From positions 84,840,012 through 84,900,011 of the forward strand of contig NC_087062.1 of the NCBI RefSeq assembly GCF_963678635.1: a stretch of DNA of 60,000 bases, written 5' to 3'. The notes below the pieces were generated by a model. It was not told the DNA's origin. It made no database searches and worked only from the letters and a program-made list of their open reading frames with translations. This DNA comes from Symsagittifera roscoffensis (Eukaryota; Xenacoelomorpha; Acoela; Convolutidae). The translations under genes were made by a program, and so were the position numbers. This document shows, one piece after another, positions 1 to 10,070 of this stretch. Numbering within the stretch: position 1 is the stretch's first letter; each line of letters starts with the position of its first letter.

Positions 1-1236
1 CAGGGAGCAAGTCGTGAGTTCAACGCGCAGTTGAAAACCGCCTCGCTCAGGAAAATGAAAGACTGGAGGACTCTCCTGCTCCAATATCTCTTGCAACAGA
101 ACAGAAGTGTCACAGGAGAAGATAAGGTGGCGACGGATGCGGGTGAGTGTAAGCAGTATTGTGGCACGCCCTTGCTGACAGATTTGGCTGTCATGATGCG
201 GATCGATCCGTTGGCTCTGATTCACGGACTGCGGGAATTCGTCACGGTAGTGTATGGACCGGTGATGTCTTTCGTGTTCCCGGACGTGCAAGTCAAGGCA
301 TACAGGAATTCTGTGTTGTATGTCAACCTGGTCTCAGTCGTAGATTGTTCCGTGCTGAATTGGGTAGAGCAGAGGGAGCTGAGAGGGCTGGTCAGTGACG
401 ATAGGCTGTTCGGAAGAATAGCGGAGCCGGGTTGGGTGTTGATGGATTTCATCAACAACTTCAATTGCCGAATGGGCCGCGAAGACCTTTCCCACATCCA
501 GTTTAACCCGAAGCTTTGGAATCTGAGACCAGTAGTGAAAGATTCAGGAGCGGTAATGAGAGTCCCACTTTTGCCAGAGGCCTACTCACACGTGAAAGAG
601 AACCAGCAAGCGTGGCTTTCCGGGTCCAGGCCGTTGCCGGGCCAATGCCCCCGATACGCACCGATAAGGAGGATGTTGTTGGGAGTCACATCTCCCGTCA
701 TTGCCCCTCGCATCGGAGCAGCTCGTGATGCAGAGAGGAGAATGCTGAAGTGGAGTGATGGGATGGAGCCGCGCTTCATCAGTTGGAACGTTGCAGCCGC
801 GCACACATTTGACTTCACATTTCCTGATGCTTGGAGCAGGAAAAAGATCAAAGCACCACCTTCCAGGAGACCAGAGGTCTCGGCTGAGATGTGGAACAAG
901 GTGTATGCTCCCACAGATGACTTTTCAAGACTGAGGTGGTCAGGAGAAGTTAAAGTAGTGACGCTGGAAGTGGCAAAGGAGTGCAGAGGAGGCTCATACA
1001 TAACGATAGAGGACCTGGCACCGCATGGCGAGGAGTCCGTAGAATTCCTCGTGAATGATGAATTGTTCTATCACGCAGGAGACCTGACCGTACCGGCGGG
1101 GCCGGACTCGGGCATAGACACACGACAAGGCCCTTCAGGACCTAAGCCAAAACCTGATGCGGATGACGATGAATTGATGGATCAGGACGATGACGACATC
1201 GGGGGAAAGACAGAAAGCCGGGTGAGACGGATCTAG
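1..1236 (+). pseudogene. Long unknown polyprotein frame, 5' partial (probable gypsy-family downstream region)
   Basis: The frame is open from base 1, so the N-terminus lies outside the window; the first in-frame TTG is at 31. About 411 residues can be read, ending at TAG 1234-1236 in a very acidic tail (runs of Asp and Glu around residues 385-400 of the readable part). I recognise no catalytic domain, signal peptide or membrane segment. The base composition is more balanced than the AT-rich DNA downstream. Coding continues in two other frames (1242-1469, then 1409-3400), so this is one long protein broken by frameshifts. Its acidic character and its position before a possible LTR suggest the C-terminal extension of a gypsy polyprotein, like the acidic tail that follows integrase at 33837-34266. 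That link is inference. The function is unknown. Confidence 0.6.
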
Positions 1237-1241
1237 GAGCG

Positions 1242-1469
1242 TTGGAGAGAGACTTGCTGGAGTACCGATTAAGGGAAGACGACGACGGGGAAGTCGATGG
1301 GAGTCTGTTGCTGATGACGCCATCGTCTTCCATGTCCCCTACAAAGGAGGCGTCGGCCGACTTATCCCCGATGGACCCAACAAGTGCCGAATTAGGGATC
1401 CACAAAGATTGCTCCATGAGTCACCGAGGAGGAGAAAAATTGAAGAGTCAATTAGGGTATCCTTCCTGA
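1242..1469 (+). pseudogene. Frameshifted bridge segment of the unknown polyprotein
   Basis: This 75-codon frame begins six bases after the previous stop and overlaps the next frame (from 1409). It is rich in Ser, Asp and Glu (SPTKEASADLSP-like composition), as expected of a disordered linker. The simplest reading is a +/-1 shift at each end within one ancestral reading frame. It has no recognisable domain. Confidence 0.45.
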
Positions 1470-3400
1470 GTACGCTACCGGAAGAGGAATGGGAGAGATA
1501 CCAAAGTGAACTAGAAAGCAAGACAGGGGCAACCTGGAACCGAGTGAACTTCATGGAAAGGTCATGGGACGGGATACGACGATATGGGACGCAGTCTATA
1601 ATGAAGGTGGGATTGAACCAACCCATTATGCGTGAGGTCCTGGAGAAAATAATGAACTCCACAGAGTCTGATGTTCTGACCGAGTCAGTTACAGAGGACA
1701 GTGCCGATGATCAGCAGGTCACGAAGAAATTACCCGTCAGACGAGCCAGAAAAGGGCTGAAGCGACTGAAAGGGAAGACAGGAAGTCGAGCCATGAACCA
1801 GAGGGTGGTGAACTCAAAAGCCAGAGCAGTGGTGGCCTCTTTGACGAGCGCAGGTCGTTCAGGCGAGAGCGGGCAAGGAGATATTGCGACGCTGACCGGG
1901 GGAGAAAAAGAGAACCTGATACCCCCTATGCTCTTGGCATGTCTGACCACAACAGCCACGAAATCAAAGAAGACTGCACGAAACCTAGCAGACACTAAGC
2001 TAGAGATGGAGATCAACAGTCAGTGTGGATCTGGAGGAATTGATGATTACAGGCCCTTGCGAACCAACATGGCCAAGATGAAACTGGAGGGACAACTCGA
2101 CGTGGTCGAGTACAGTCGAGTCACTGTGCCGGAATCGGTCCACATGGGAGATCCAGCAGGGGGTTATGTGGAGATGTTGAAGGCGAGGAACTCCGCGAGA
2201 GGGCACCTGATGGCTTGGAGCGAGAAGCGAGCCATGCAGGAATATCTGAAAGGGCTTACGGAGAATTCTAACTTAAATCGGAAAGAATACGGCACGGTAA
2301 TGTCCTCGGAGGCGAACGAAATCGGGCGGGAAAAACTACTGGAAATCTCTTGGAGGGCGGCCCTCCAAAGATACTTCGACGAGACGAAGCATGCACCTGC
2401 GACGGTGGCAGCGTACCTGGCTCACCCGTGCACGAGAACTGACCTGCAAGTACGGTTGGCTTGGTGCTTGATGGGCATCAAGAAGGCGGAATATGAAGCC
2501 AGTAATGATTTGAAATCAAAGGAACAGGAGCTGGAGTTGATGGAAGCCCTGCGAGCGTTGATTTCAAAAGACGATTCTGCGATAGCCTGGACTAAGCGTA
2601 AGGATGCCCTGTGCTTTGTAAGGTTCGTGGTAGATCGTATCCCCACTCCTGTTTTGGGAGAATGCATAAAGATCATTCGGCAAAAGGGAGTTGACTGCGA
2701 AAGAAACTTCCTCAGGGCACTCCTAGAACTATATCAGGATATGCCGTTGGTTGTACCAAATAGGGAGTCGAACGACATGGAGAGCTATCGCAAGTTGGAA
2801 GAAGTAAGAAGGTATTCCAACAAAGGATTGAAAGTGAGCCGGGAGTTGATTGAAACAATCAGGGCACAAAAAGACTTTGCAACACTAGGGAAACTGAAGT
2901 CGTTCCAATATGTGTCTGGCATACCGGGGATGGCGTATAATCCCTTCGTGAATGAAGAAGCCAGGGTAGCATACTTCGACTATGAGCAAGTCGCAGTGCT
3001 CAATTTCTGGGTCGAAAGGATTAAGGAAACTGGAATGCTGATGGTGGAACAACCCAAGCTGGGAATTATTTTGGAAGAACGAGTGGTCGAACCCTCGGTT
3101 CCCGAGCTGAAGGGGCAAGTGAGTTTTGATTGTGGTTCTTGGGACGGTCCCTTGAAAACCAGCCTAGTAACCATGTGGGAGCTCATGAAGCCTTCTTGGT
3201 GTCCCCATCCTAACGCCGGTTTAATCTGGGACATGACGGCGGATATCACGTTAGACCTGGATGATGACGCGAGTCTACACGATCTGGCCATGATACACCA
3301 TCTGCTGGCCATGAGGATGACGAAGCGAAAGCGCAACCCATCCACGGAGCCATCCGAGGAAAGTCCATCGAGCAATTGGTTGAGGCAAGGCACCTGTTAA
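1409..3400 (+). pseudogene. Unknown polyprotein, central part (663 aa), copy A
   Basis: This is the longest open stretch of the window. It starts at a TTG only because the frame enters from 1242-1469; there is no ATG with good context. The N-terminal 130 residues are basic and Ser/Lys-rich (likely disordered). From about residue 270 to 640 it looks globular and mainly alpha-helical, and it ends with a charged tail. I see no known catalytic motif. TAA at 3398-3400 ends the frame, but the same frame resumes directly at 3401 and continues to 4939. From base 2242 onward it is duplicated at 14864-16022 with only a few substitutions. It is probably a retroelement accessory or structural region; no function can be assigned. 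Confidence 0.6.
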
Positions 3401-3415
3401 GCTCAACATAGTGGG

Positions 3416-3724
3416 ATGGAAGGACATGTTTGCAACTTGGGACACTGCCTAATTACGCTGAGTGAGCAGCATCAACAATTGGCACGATTGTACGGAAGAT
3501 TGAGCATGTCGGATAAGAGTGGAATGGAGTTGATCGCGGACTGTCATGGGGTGACGGATCTAAACATGACCACAGCCTTGAGATTTTGTAGCATGAAGAG
3601 CTCGATAGAATCGCTTGAGCGCCTGCAGTGTGCCCATGAGCTAGTCACGTCCCTCAGCGTGGAAGAATTCCCTGGAGCATTGCAGACAGAGCAGAAAATT
3701 GGAGGCTGGCGAGAAGCGCTTTAA
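3416..3724 (+). pseudogene. Unknown polyprotein, in-frame continuation (102 aa), copy A
   Basis: It lies in the same frame as 1409-3400, separated from it only by TAA 3398-3400 and five sense codons. It opens with ATG 3416 and ends at TAA 3722-3724, after which the frame again continues (3731-4939). It is a helical, Cys/His-containing segment (GHVCNLGHC near the start) with no recognised family. The duplicate at 16038-16346 has the same length and both flanking stops. It is therefore part of a larger frame rather than a separate small gene. Confidence 0.5.
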
Positions 3725-3730
3725 AATGAA

Positions 3731-4939
3731 ATGAATCTGAAAGATAGTGAGGCCTATCATAGACCTACTGGTTCAAAATATCTGGTGGGTTCAAGCTCCG
3801 CAACATATTGCAATAGTAGTTATCCTACACACATGGTGGTGATAGATGCGAGGACGCAGCAGGTGTTGATTGACCAACTTTTTTCTGTGCCAAAGTGCGT
3901 GAGGTTGGCCAGAATGTCGGAGAGGTCATATGATTTGTTGGCGGAGATCTTTTGGGCAGTCCCGAAGAGATCTGAAGGCGATGTGCAAGACGTAGTGGGT
4001 GAAGAGTTCATGAGGTTGAACGAAGGTAATGTGAGCGAGTTCCAGAAGCAGAAAGCGAGTGGAGCGTTACCCACTGAATTCGCCACCATAGAAGAGAAAG
4101 ACGATTTGCACAGAATTGTGATGGAGGTGGAACCGTTGCTGGGAGCCTCAGGGTATAGGACCCGAAGGAACATATTGAGGACCCATGGGGAGTATCCTTG
4201 TCACTGCTTGGCGCAGACGTTATGGTACCCCAAACGCGGGAATCTGATGCTAGTATGGGACGTGGAGGAGTTATACTCTACGGGGTTGCCCGATCAGAAT
4301 CAACAGGTGTCAATCGTGGTGGTTAGTGCCATGCTGGCAGTTAGGTGGTTGGAAGCTAACGCGGACACAAGTGAACAGGAGACGGCCGTGCCGACTCCTG
4401 AGCAGCTGAGCAACGTAAAGATGAGCCGCAAATTGGATCTTTTTAGAACCACCTGCAAGGTTCTGAGAATACCCAAAGCCATTGAAAGAATATGGCCAAG
4501 GCAAAGGTTGATGCATTGGTTCCGTGCAGTGATGACGTCATGGATGTATGAACGCGCGAAGCGTCACATGTCGAGGAACACGGAAGCCTATCAATCTTTC
4601 GAGCTAGATATAGGACCGAGAGCCTATAAGAGAGCATTCCTGAGGCACAGAAACGCGGTCACCACGGCGGTGAAGCGAGTAGCTGGAGCGCCTTGTGTAA
4701 CTGAAGATGAGAAGAAAGAGGTCTTAAGAGCTGACCTAGAGAGAAATGTGAGCCTGTGTCTTCACAACAGCTTTTGCAGGAACCGGGAGCAAAAGGTGAA
4801 TGTGGACTTGCTACCTTGTTGCAAACCGAGGCTTTTGGAACAGGAGAGTTGGGGCACGGCCCGCAACTCCATGGATATGTCGGAAAAACGATTAGAAGAC
4901 AGTGAAGCTGAAGATCAGGATGGAGAAGCAATGGAATGA
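3731..4939 (+). pseudogene. Unknown polyprotein, C-terminal part (402 aa), copy A
   Basis: It continues the frame of 3416-3724 across TAA 3722-3724; the first ATG is at 3731. It encodes 402 residues: an N-terminal segment, a middle region with many Arg and Trp, a Cys-containing stretch near residues 345-370 (LCLHNSFCRNREQ, LLPCCKP) and an acidic C-terminus ending DQDGEAME. I recognise no enzyme motif. Copy B (16353-17560) has a single-base deletion near 16987 and is split in two, so copy A is the better version. Downstream (4940-5300) the DNA becomes AT-rich with promoter/LTR-like features, consistent with the 3' end of an element. Confidence 0.55.
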
Positions 4940-5300
4940 AGATGATGGAGCGAAGAGGAGAAGTGAAAACGTGAACAAGAAAGGAAGAGAAGGAGAGAAA
5001 ACTTGATTGTCTTTGTGTGTAGAAACTTGAACTAATCAACCAAGTTTGATTATTGAACTTGTTAAACTTTTTGTTTTGATCTTGTTTGGTCAGACCAAAC
5101 TTTGAAAATTGTTGCAATTGTTAAAATTGTTAAAATTGTTGATTTTAGTTATGACTATTTATATATATATACATGGAGAACATAGGTGAGTATATTTACC
5201 TATTTAAACACGACTGAAGTTTTTAACCTGTGTAAGACACAATTTCACTGTGTGGCGACATGGTAAGTTTGGGTAAACTTGCTCGGAAAGGGTGAATAAC
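4940..5300 (+). promoter_or_regulatory. Possible LTR / promoter segment after the polyprotein, copy A
   Basis: It follows the last stop of the polyprotein. It contains three 10-bp units of the form gttaaaatt near 5115-5145, a long TATA-like run at 5156-5172, and at 5253-5263 the string TGGCGACATGG. That string begins with TGG, as a tRNA primer-binding site does after an LTR. Only one copy exists per duplicated unit (copy B at 17562-17922), so no LTR pair can be matched. The call rests on position and these short signals only. Confidence 0.3.
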
Positions 5301-5714
5301 TCAATAACTTTCCTAGCCACAGAGTTTCTTAGTTTTAATATCAAATAGGAGAGCATAAATAATTGATTATACTTGGTGAGTGACGTTAAGGTAATTTTAA
5401 CGGGTGCGTGGCCGTGCCACGTCCCAACTTTTTAATCACAAAGAGCGAAAAAAAGTTTTATGGCAAGATGACGTGAGTAGTCAGAAAAGAAATTTTATCT
5501 AGAACACTCCTCATGGTGCAATTTTTGTGAAAATGTTGGAAGACAGTGAGAGGTAGTACAATGCCATTTGTGACACGTAGTGAGTTGAGGTGGAGTAGAT
5601 AAACATTTTCTTATGCGATTTGTAAGATTGATTATAGAGAACTGGAACACTACTTGACGATAACCCGGTGTTATGCGATCAATAGGGACATTGATGGGGA
5701 CTTGTCCGGGGAGT

Positions 5715-5835
5715 ATGTGCCATTCTGCCAGATTGGCACAGCGCAACATTCCGGCGGGACAGAAAAAGACGACTAAAGGCCTTAGTAACAAAGAAGTGCT
5801 GCAAAGGAGGGTTGAAATATTCTGGAAGTTTAACT
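5715..5835 (+). repeat. Short direct repeat a (also at 6664-6780), copy A
   Basis: About 120 bp from gccattctgccagattggca to gaagttta recurs with few changes at 6664-6780. Both versions contain the inverted pair TGTGCC/GGCACA around a 13-base loop. The left version is followed by the 0.6-kb direct repeat. The right version marks the left edge of the insertion in the PLE reverse transcriptase. Copy B versions are near 18339-18459 and 19288-19404. Confidence 0.7.
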
Positions 5836-6446
5836 GAATTCAAAGAGGAAAATCGGAAAAAAATCTTAGCCATTGCAATATCGATATAGCTTAAACGTGC
5901 AAAAACACTTTTGTTAAACCTGCAAAAACCTTACGTTGAAAAAGCTATAACATGGCGAGATAGTGAAGCCCGCATTTAAATATATAATAGATACCAACCA
6001 GACAAGAACCAGTTAAAATCTTCCGGCCAAAAATTGTTCTGACTTTTCCGCCTGAGTTCTACCTAAGAAAAACACTGGCGGCTGATAATACCGTAATCAA
6101 GTCTTTCCCATTCTTGCACAACAGCTTTTCGCGTACTTCCTATTATGTTTCAGCATCCTACTACACAGAGAGGAAGCGGAGCTTCGCACCAATTGCGATA
6201 CAAACTTTTACACAAAAATTAACAAATTTAAGAAAGTGATAAAAAAGGATAGACCTCTTCGATCTTAGATAATAGATCTTATGCACATTCTACAGTCATA
6301 GAAAAATACGCCAAATGGAAAAAAATTTTAGTAGAAAAATGACAAAAAAAAACAAATCGTAAAAAAAACTTATGTGAAACTAAGTTTTGGCGGCTTAGAA
6401 TACGTATAAATAAGCTATTGTTAGCCTGTACGATCACCTTTTAGAT
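5836..6446 (+). repeat. 0.6-kb direct repeat flanking the PLE, left, copy A
   Basis: It runs from gaattcaaagaggaaaatcg to cgatcacctttt and matches 10071-10686 at high identity, with small indels. It contains no long frame. Its position on both sides of the PLE coding segments is what is seen for the pseudo-LTRs of Penelope-like elements, which arise when copies sit in tandem. It could instead be an unrelated dispersed repeat. Confidence 0.75.
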
Positions 6447-6489
6447 GCTTTTTAGACGTTTTTAGCCCTTTGTGAGATCGAAGCTGTGA

Positions 6490-6663
6490 CAAAAACCTAA
6501 AAGGGTGAAGCAAACACAATCTGACAAAGGCGTTGAGAAGGCCCGAAAGTATCTGAACACAAGGATGAGGTCTACTGGGGGGCAGCCCGCCAGGCTTTAA
6601 GGGTTGGCGAAAGTGCATAAAGTGAATACCCCATTAAGACCGGACCTCTCCTTGCCTGGTAGC
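6490..6663 (+). pseudogene. Penelope-like reverse transcriptase, N-terminal fragment, copy A
   Basis: After TGA 6487-6489 one frame reads ...RKYLNTRMRSTGG-QPARL-stop-GLAKVHK...PLRP..SLPGSP. This is the conserved PLE block that precedes RT motif A (family pattern: ARLYGLPKVHK, PLRPI.S..GSP). The single in-frame TAA (6598-6600) stands where the family has Tyr. The RT is interrupted right after LPGSP: the expected continuation (YYNLNKVLAKFF) is found about 880 bases later at 7555. So this is the N-terminal piece of the 7538-8512 RT, separated from it by an insertion and broken by one stop. Confidence 0.7.
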
Positions 6664-7545
6664 CCTTTGTGCCGTTCTGCCAGATTGGCACAGCGCAACC
6701 TTCCGGTGGGACAGAAAAAGACGACTAAAGGCCTTAGTAACAAAGAAGTGCTGCGAAGGAGGGTTGAAATATTCCGGAAGTTTAAATTTTTAAAATTTCG
6801 ATTGACGGGCAAGTATTTCTCAGAAATACAAGAAGACGGCCATTTTGACGAAAAAGAACAAAAAAACAAAACAACGACAAATATAGTGAAAAACGGTCGT
6901 GCGGGAAAACGAGAAAAACGGAGCCTCTTATCGTGGCAATAACACACGATAAGATCCTTAGCAGTGAAAACTATTGGAAAAGGAAGCTTCAGTGGGAAAG
7001 GAATATTCCGCGGAACCCTCCCGTGCCACAAATTGGGAGAGATAAGAACGTTATCTCGAGAAGATTACGGGAGCGGAGGCTTGGTCCCCCAGAGATTTTT
7101 ATATGTTGAAGGACTGCAGTAAACTAACTTTTTAGCTACTCTGATGCCATAGATTTTTGAATTAACACCGGTATTATTTGATATTTTAGAATATGAGTAG
7201 CTAGAAAAAGGAAAGGGTCAATCCATCTCCAATGGATTTAATATAGAACTGTCACACAAAATCATAATAAAATAGGGTATTCGAGCCGTGTTTTTAATAG
7301 CAATCACGTAGTCTGAGGATCCGAGACTCAGCTATGTGGTTGTGTTCGCATGTAAACGAAAGCTGATCAAAAGTCGTTTGACTGATGGCCTAAAAATAGT
7401 AACTTTTTACTTAGCCCTAAGCAGACCAGAAAATCAACTGGCATGGTCGAGACGGTGAAAAACGAGTAGGATTAAGGTAACTGACGCCTGCCAGTCGTTA
7501 ATGGGTACTTTTTTTACGCTCCGTCACTGTGTAGTATTTGGGCGA
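6664..7545 (+). mobile_element. Insertion of about 0.88 kb inside the PLE reverse transcriptase, copy A
   Basis: The RT reading stops after GSP at about 6663 and resumes at about 7545. The insert begins with the TGTGCC...GGCACA hairpin segment. It also contains the hairpin AATCCAT-ctcca-ATGGATT near 7222. Its last 230 bases (7313-7545) are related to 37382-37620 and 39842-40080, showing that this end belongs to a dispersed family. No transposase-like frame is visible. A frame at 6604-6942 merely runs from RT into the insert. A CCTTT at both edges in copy A could be a target duplication, but copy B has CACTT on the right. Confidence 0.55.
7313..7545 (+). repeat. Dispersed 230-bp module, instance 1
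   Basis: From tctgaggatccgagactcag to tgggcgaatg it resembles 37382-37620 and 39842-40080. Shared blocks include catgtaaacgaaagctgatc and ctcactgtgtag. The match stops at gggcgaatg in all, which suggests a true element end. Copy B is at about 19938-20169. Confidence 0.75.
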
Positions 7546-8512
7546 ATGTTACCTTTATTATAACTTAAACAAGGTTCTTGCAAAATTTTTTGAGAAAATT
7601 GAGGGCGCAAACATCGAAACCAACTCACTAGATGCGAGAGAAATCTTAGAGAGCACTAATCTTAAGCCCAATGAAAATTTGATATCTCTAGATGTGAAGA
7701 GTTTGTACACAAATGTTGCACTGAAAGAAGCAATAGACATAGCTCTGAGAAAACTATATGAGCAAGATGAACCACCATCAATTGCTAGGAAAACCATGAA
7801 GAGACTGTTGAACATGGCAGTTAGTCATGTCCAATTCAAGTGCAATGAAACATGGTACGTTCAGAAAGATGGTTTGGCAATGGGGGCATGTCTTGCCGTT
7901 ATTTTAGCAAATCTTTGGCTGAAGCAGTACGAAACTGCACTATCGAGGGATATTCCCGAAATGTTTTTGCCCGAGAAAGATCTTAACGGAATATGTCCCG
8001 AGTGCAATAAAAAAGTCACGTACAGGTCAAAAAGTGTAGAATGTGAATGCTGTTTGAACTGGTATCACGTAAAATGCGGTGATATATCAGATGATGAGTA
8101 TCGAAATATAAGTGAAACCGTCTGGTACTGTAGAAAATGCATCGCAATAAGAGAGAAAAATAAGTCAGTGCAACAGGCTAAGTTATTTCTCCGTTACGTT
8201 GACGATATAGTGAGAACAGTGGAGGGTGATCCTGAAAAAGTGCTACGGGCTGCAAACTTACTACATCCAAATTTACAAGTCACAATAGAGACACCAAACA
8301 CCAACGGAAATTTGGCATTTTTGAATTTACAAATTAGTATTGACAAAAGCAGGAAAATTAGCAGTGGGTGGTATCAAAAACCAATAGATACAGGTACCAT
8401 ACTAAATTTTAGAAGCTGCGCCCTCCTTCAGTACAAGAGAAGTTTGATTGAGGAACTGTTCACCGGGTTTTCCGCAGTAAGTCAACATGGGAAGAATATG
8501 ATAAAGCTATGA
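7538..8512 (+). pseudogene. Penelope-like element reverse transcriptase with embedded PHD finger, copy A
   Basis: The frame of 324 residues begins inside the RT (TTG 7538; the true N-terminal part is at 6490-6663). Palm motif A is LISLDVKSLYTN (residues 48-59). Motif B is GLAMGACLAVILANLW (112-127). Motif C is LFLRYVDD (216-223). These are followed by AFLNLQISID and the PLE signature GWYQKP..TGTILNF. Between motifs B and C sits a complete C4HC3 PHD finger: C153/C156, C169/C172, H177/C180, C198/C201. The YVDD Asp pair and all eight zinc ligands are present. In an intact element the product would copy RNA into DNA primed at the target site, and the PHD could bind histone tails. Here the gene is split at its N-terminus and frameshifted before the endonuclease. 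Confidence 0.85.
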
Positions 8513-8820
8513 AAATCAATCGTGAGCAGTGGTTGGATAACCAATATCCGGAAAGTTGGTCGTCGCGGGTTGCATCACATGCCCTTGAAAAGATCATCAG
8601 CGAGGGCAAAAACAAAAAGAACATGGCTGAGAAAAAGAAGCCCTGGGATTATAGCAGTAATTCACCACCCATCTTGATGGTCCAATATAGGGGGAATCAC
8701 ACTCAGACATTAGCAAAAAAAAGTGCGCGAAATCACCAATGCGCTGATAATATTCACAACGAGGAAAATGAAAACTTGTATGCCACCTCTAAAATCCTCC
8801 TTTTCCAGTGAACTGAAATC
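8509..8820 (+). pseudogene. PLE linker between RT and endonuclease, frameshifted, copy A
   Basis: It overlaps the RT stop by four bases and reads NREQWLDNQYPESWSSR in a new frame. At a run of eight A (8715-8722) the sense frame shifts again to VREITNALIIFTTRKMK, then ...KSSFSSELK. Copy B has seven A and reads straight through. This is the region between the RT thumb and the GIY-YIG domain of PLEs. It is decayed in copy A. Confidence 0.6.
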
Positions 8821-9114
8821 AAAACGGTGTACAGACTTGAACGTTGTGGGTGCAAATCCATCTATGTTGGCCAGACGGTCCGACATCTCACCACAAGGAT
8901 TGAGGAACACCGAAAAGAGGATACCCCAGTTGGACAGCATATAAGGCAGTGTGGTAGTGAGAGTGGTAAGTCTGAGTTTAATTGGAAAATAATCGACCAG
9001 GCGTCCAGCAGCATCAAGTTACTTACATTAGAGGCGCTGCACATTAGGAAAGAGAGACCGGCAATTAACACATGCGACGAGTTTAGAAGTAGGGAGCTGA
9101 CACTAAGGCTATAG
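8818..9114 (+). pseudogene. PLE GIY-YIG endonuclease domain, copy A
   Basis: A frame of 98 codons ends at TAG 9112-9114. The N-terminal part reads VYRLERCGCKSIYVGQT, matching the PLE form of the GIY-YIG core, with Tyr-Val-Gly in place of YIG and a Cys pair just before it. RHLTTRIEEH supplies the conserved Arg and His. EALHIRKERPAIN gives the catalytic Glu and the following Asn. This domain nicks the target DNA during PLE integration. It lies in a different frame from the preceding linker, so a frameshift separates it from the RT. The start given is where the frame becomes recognisable, not an initiation codon. Confidence 0.8.
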
Positions 9115-9444
9115 TTCCAGAATCGGAAAATTCTGGCTAAATTAACAAAGTTTTGAAACAACTTACATGTTAGCATAAAAATTAGCGACAAAACGAAATT
9201 GTGAAAAAAAAAGGATGAACACTCTCAGAAACTTGTGACAAAATCTTTAAAGTTGTTACATAATAGTTGTTACATAATTTCAGTGATATTTATAAAGTTT
9301 TGATTGGTTGAATTTTTTTTAAATTTTGAACTAATCTAAATTGATTGGTTGATTTTTTTTTAAATTTTAACTAATATAGAATTTTTAAAACCTGAAGATG
9401 CACAAAAATGTGCGAAAACGTTTGTTTGAATTTACTCAAAATTT
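9115..9444. other. AT-rich 3' flank of the PLE, copy A
   Basis: There is no coding signal. It holds two near-identical phrases of the form ttgattggttga-tttttttaaatttt-aactaat at about 9300-9375, a local duplication. Copy B (21741-22090) has a different insertion here (gatgtgtatgacactttttatg), one of the larger differences between the two units. Confidence 0.5.
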
Positions 9445-9811
9445 TTAGATCGATATTAGACCAAAAATTAAACATTTAAAGCCAGTTTTTCTAGACACAG
9501 AAAAAAAATTTAAACTTTTTTTTATGTCGTTCGAATCACAACTGAAAGGGCTAGAAAATGTTATATCACTCGATCTATTTCCATAAGTTTCTGGAGCACC
9601 TAATTTTGCGTGGAAATTAAAAAAACAACTAAATCACAAAAAACGTCATATCTTGAAAACTACGAAACTTTGAGCAGATATCTTTGGAGGCCAATTTCGC
9701 AACCCCTGAGAGCACCGTAACAGAGACTTAATATAATGATGGGATCATCAAATTTTTGTTAAAAATGTTAAAAAACGTCAAATCTCGAAAACTACAAGGA
9801 ATTTGAGAAGT
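9445..9811 (+). repeat. 0.37-kb direct repeat b, first instance, copy A
   Basis: About 365 bp, including cagtttttctagacacagaa and acgtcatatcttgaaaacta, recurs at 10679-11046 (offset 1,232-1,235). The arrangement is b, then 260 bp of unique sequence, then the 0.6-kb repeat, then b again. The 0.6-kb right repeat is thus itself flanked by direct repeats. Copy B versions are at about 22091-22458 and 23321-23693. Confidence 0.8.
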
Positions 9812-10070
9812 GAAATCTGGAGGTAAGATTGGTAACCCCTGAGTAAAGTCTGACAGCACCGATAACAGGTTTCGGAATTTCAACTTTTGTAAATTGTTTT
9901 CATTATTGAGTTTTCGGAATTTTTTTTAAAAAACACAAAAATTGTCGTATCTCGTACACTAAAAAATTTGGGCATTCATAATTGAAAGCTAATATCTCAT
10001 CCTCTGTAGGAATCCTGGCGGCATCCAATATTGGGCTGCCTATTTTAAACTTGGTGAAAAAAAACACAAA

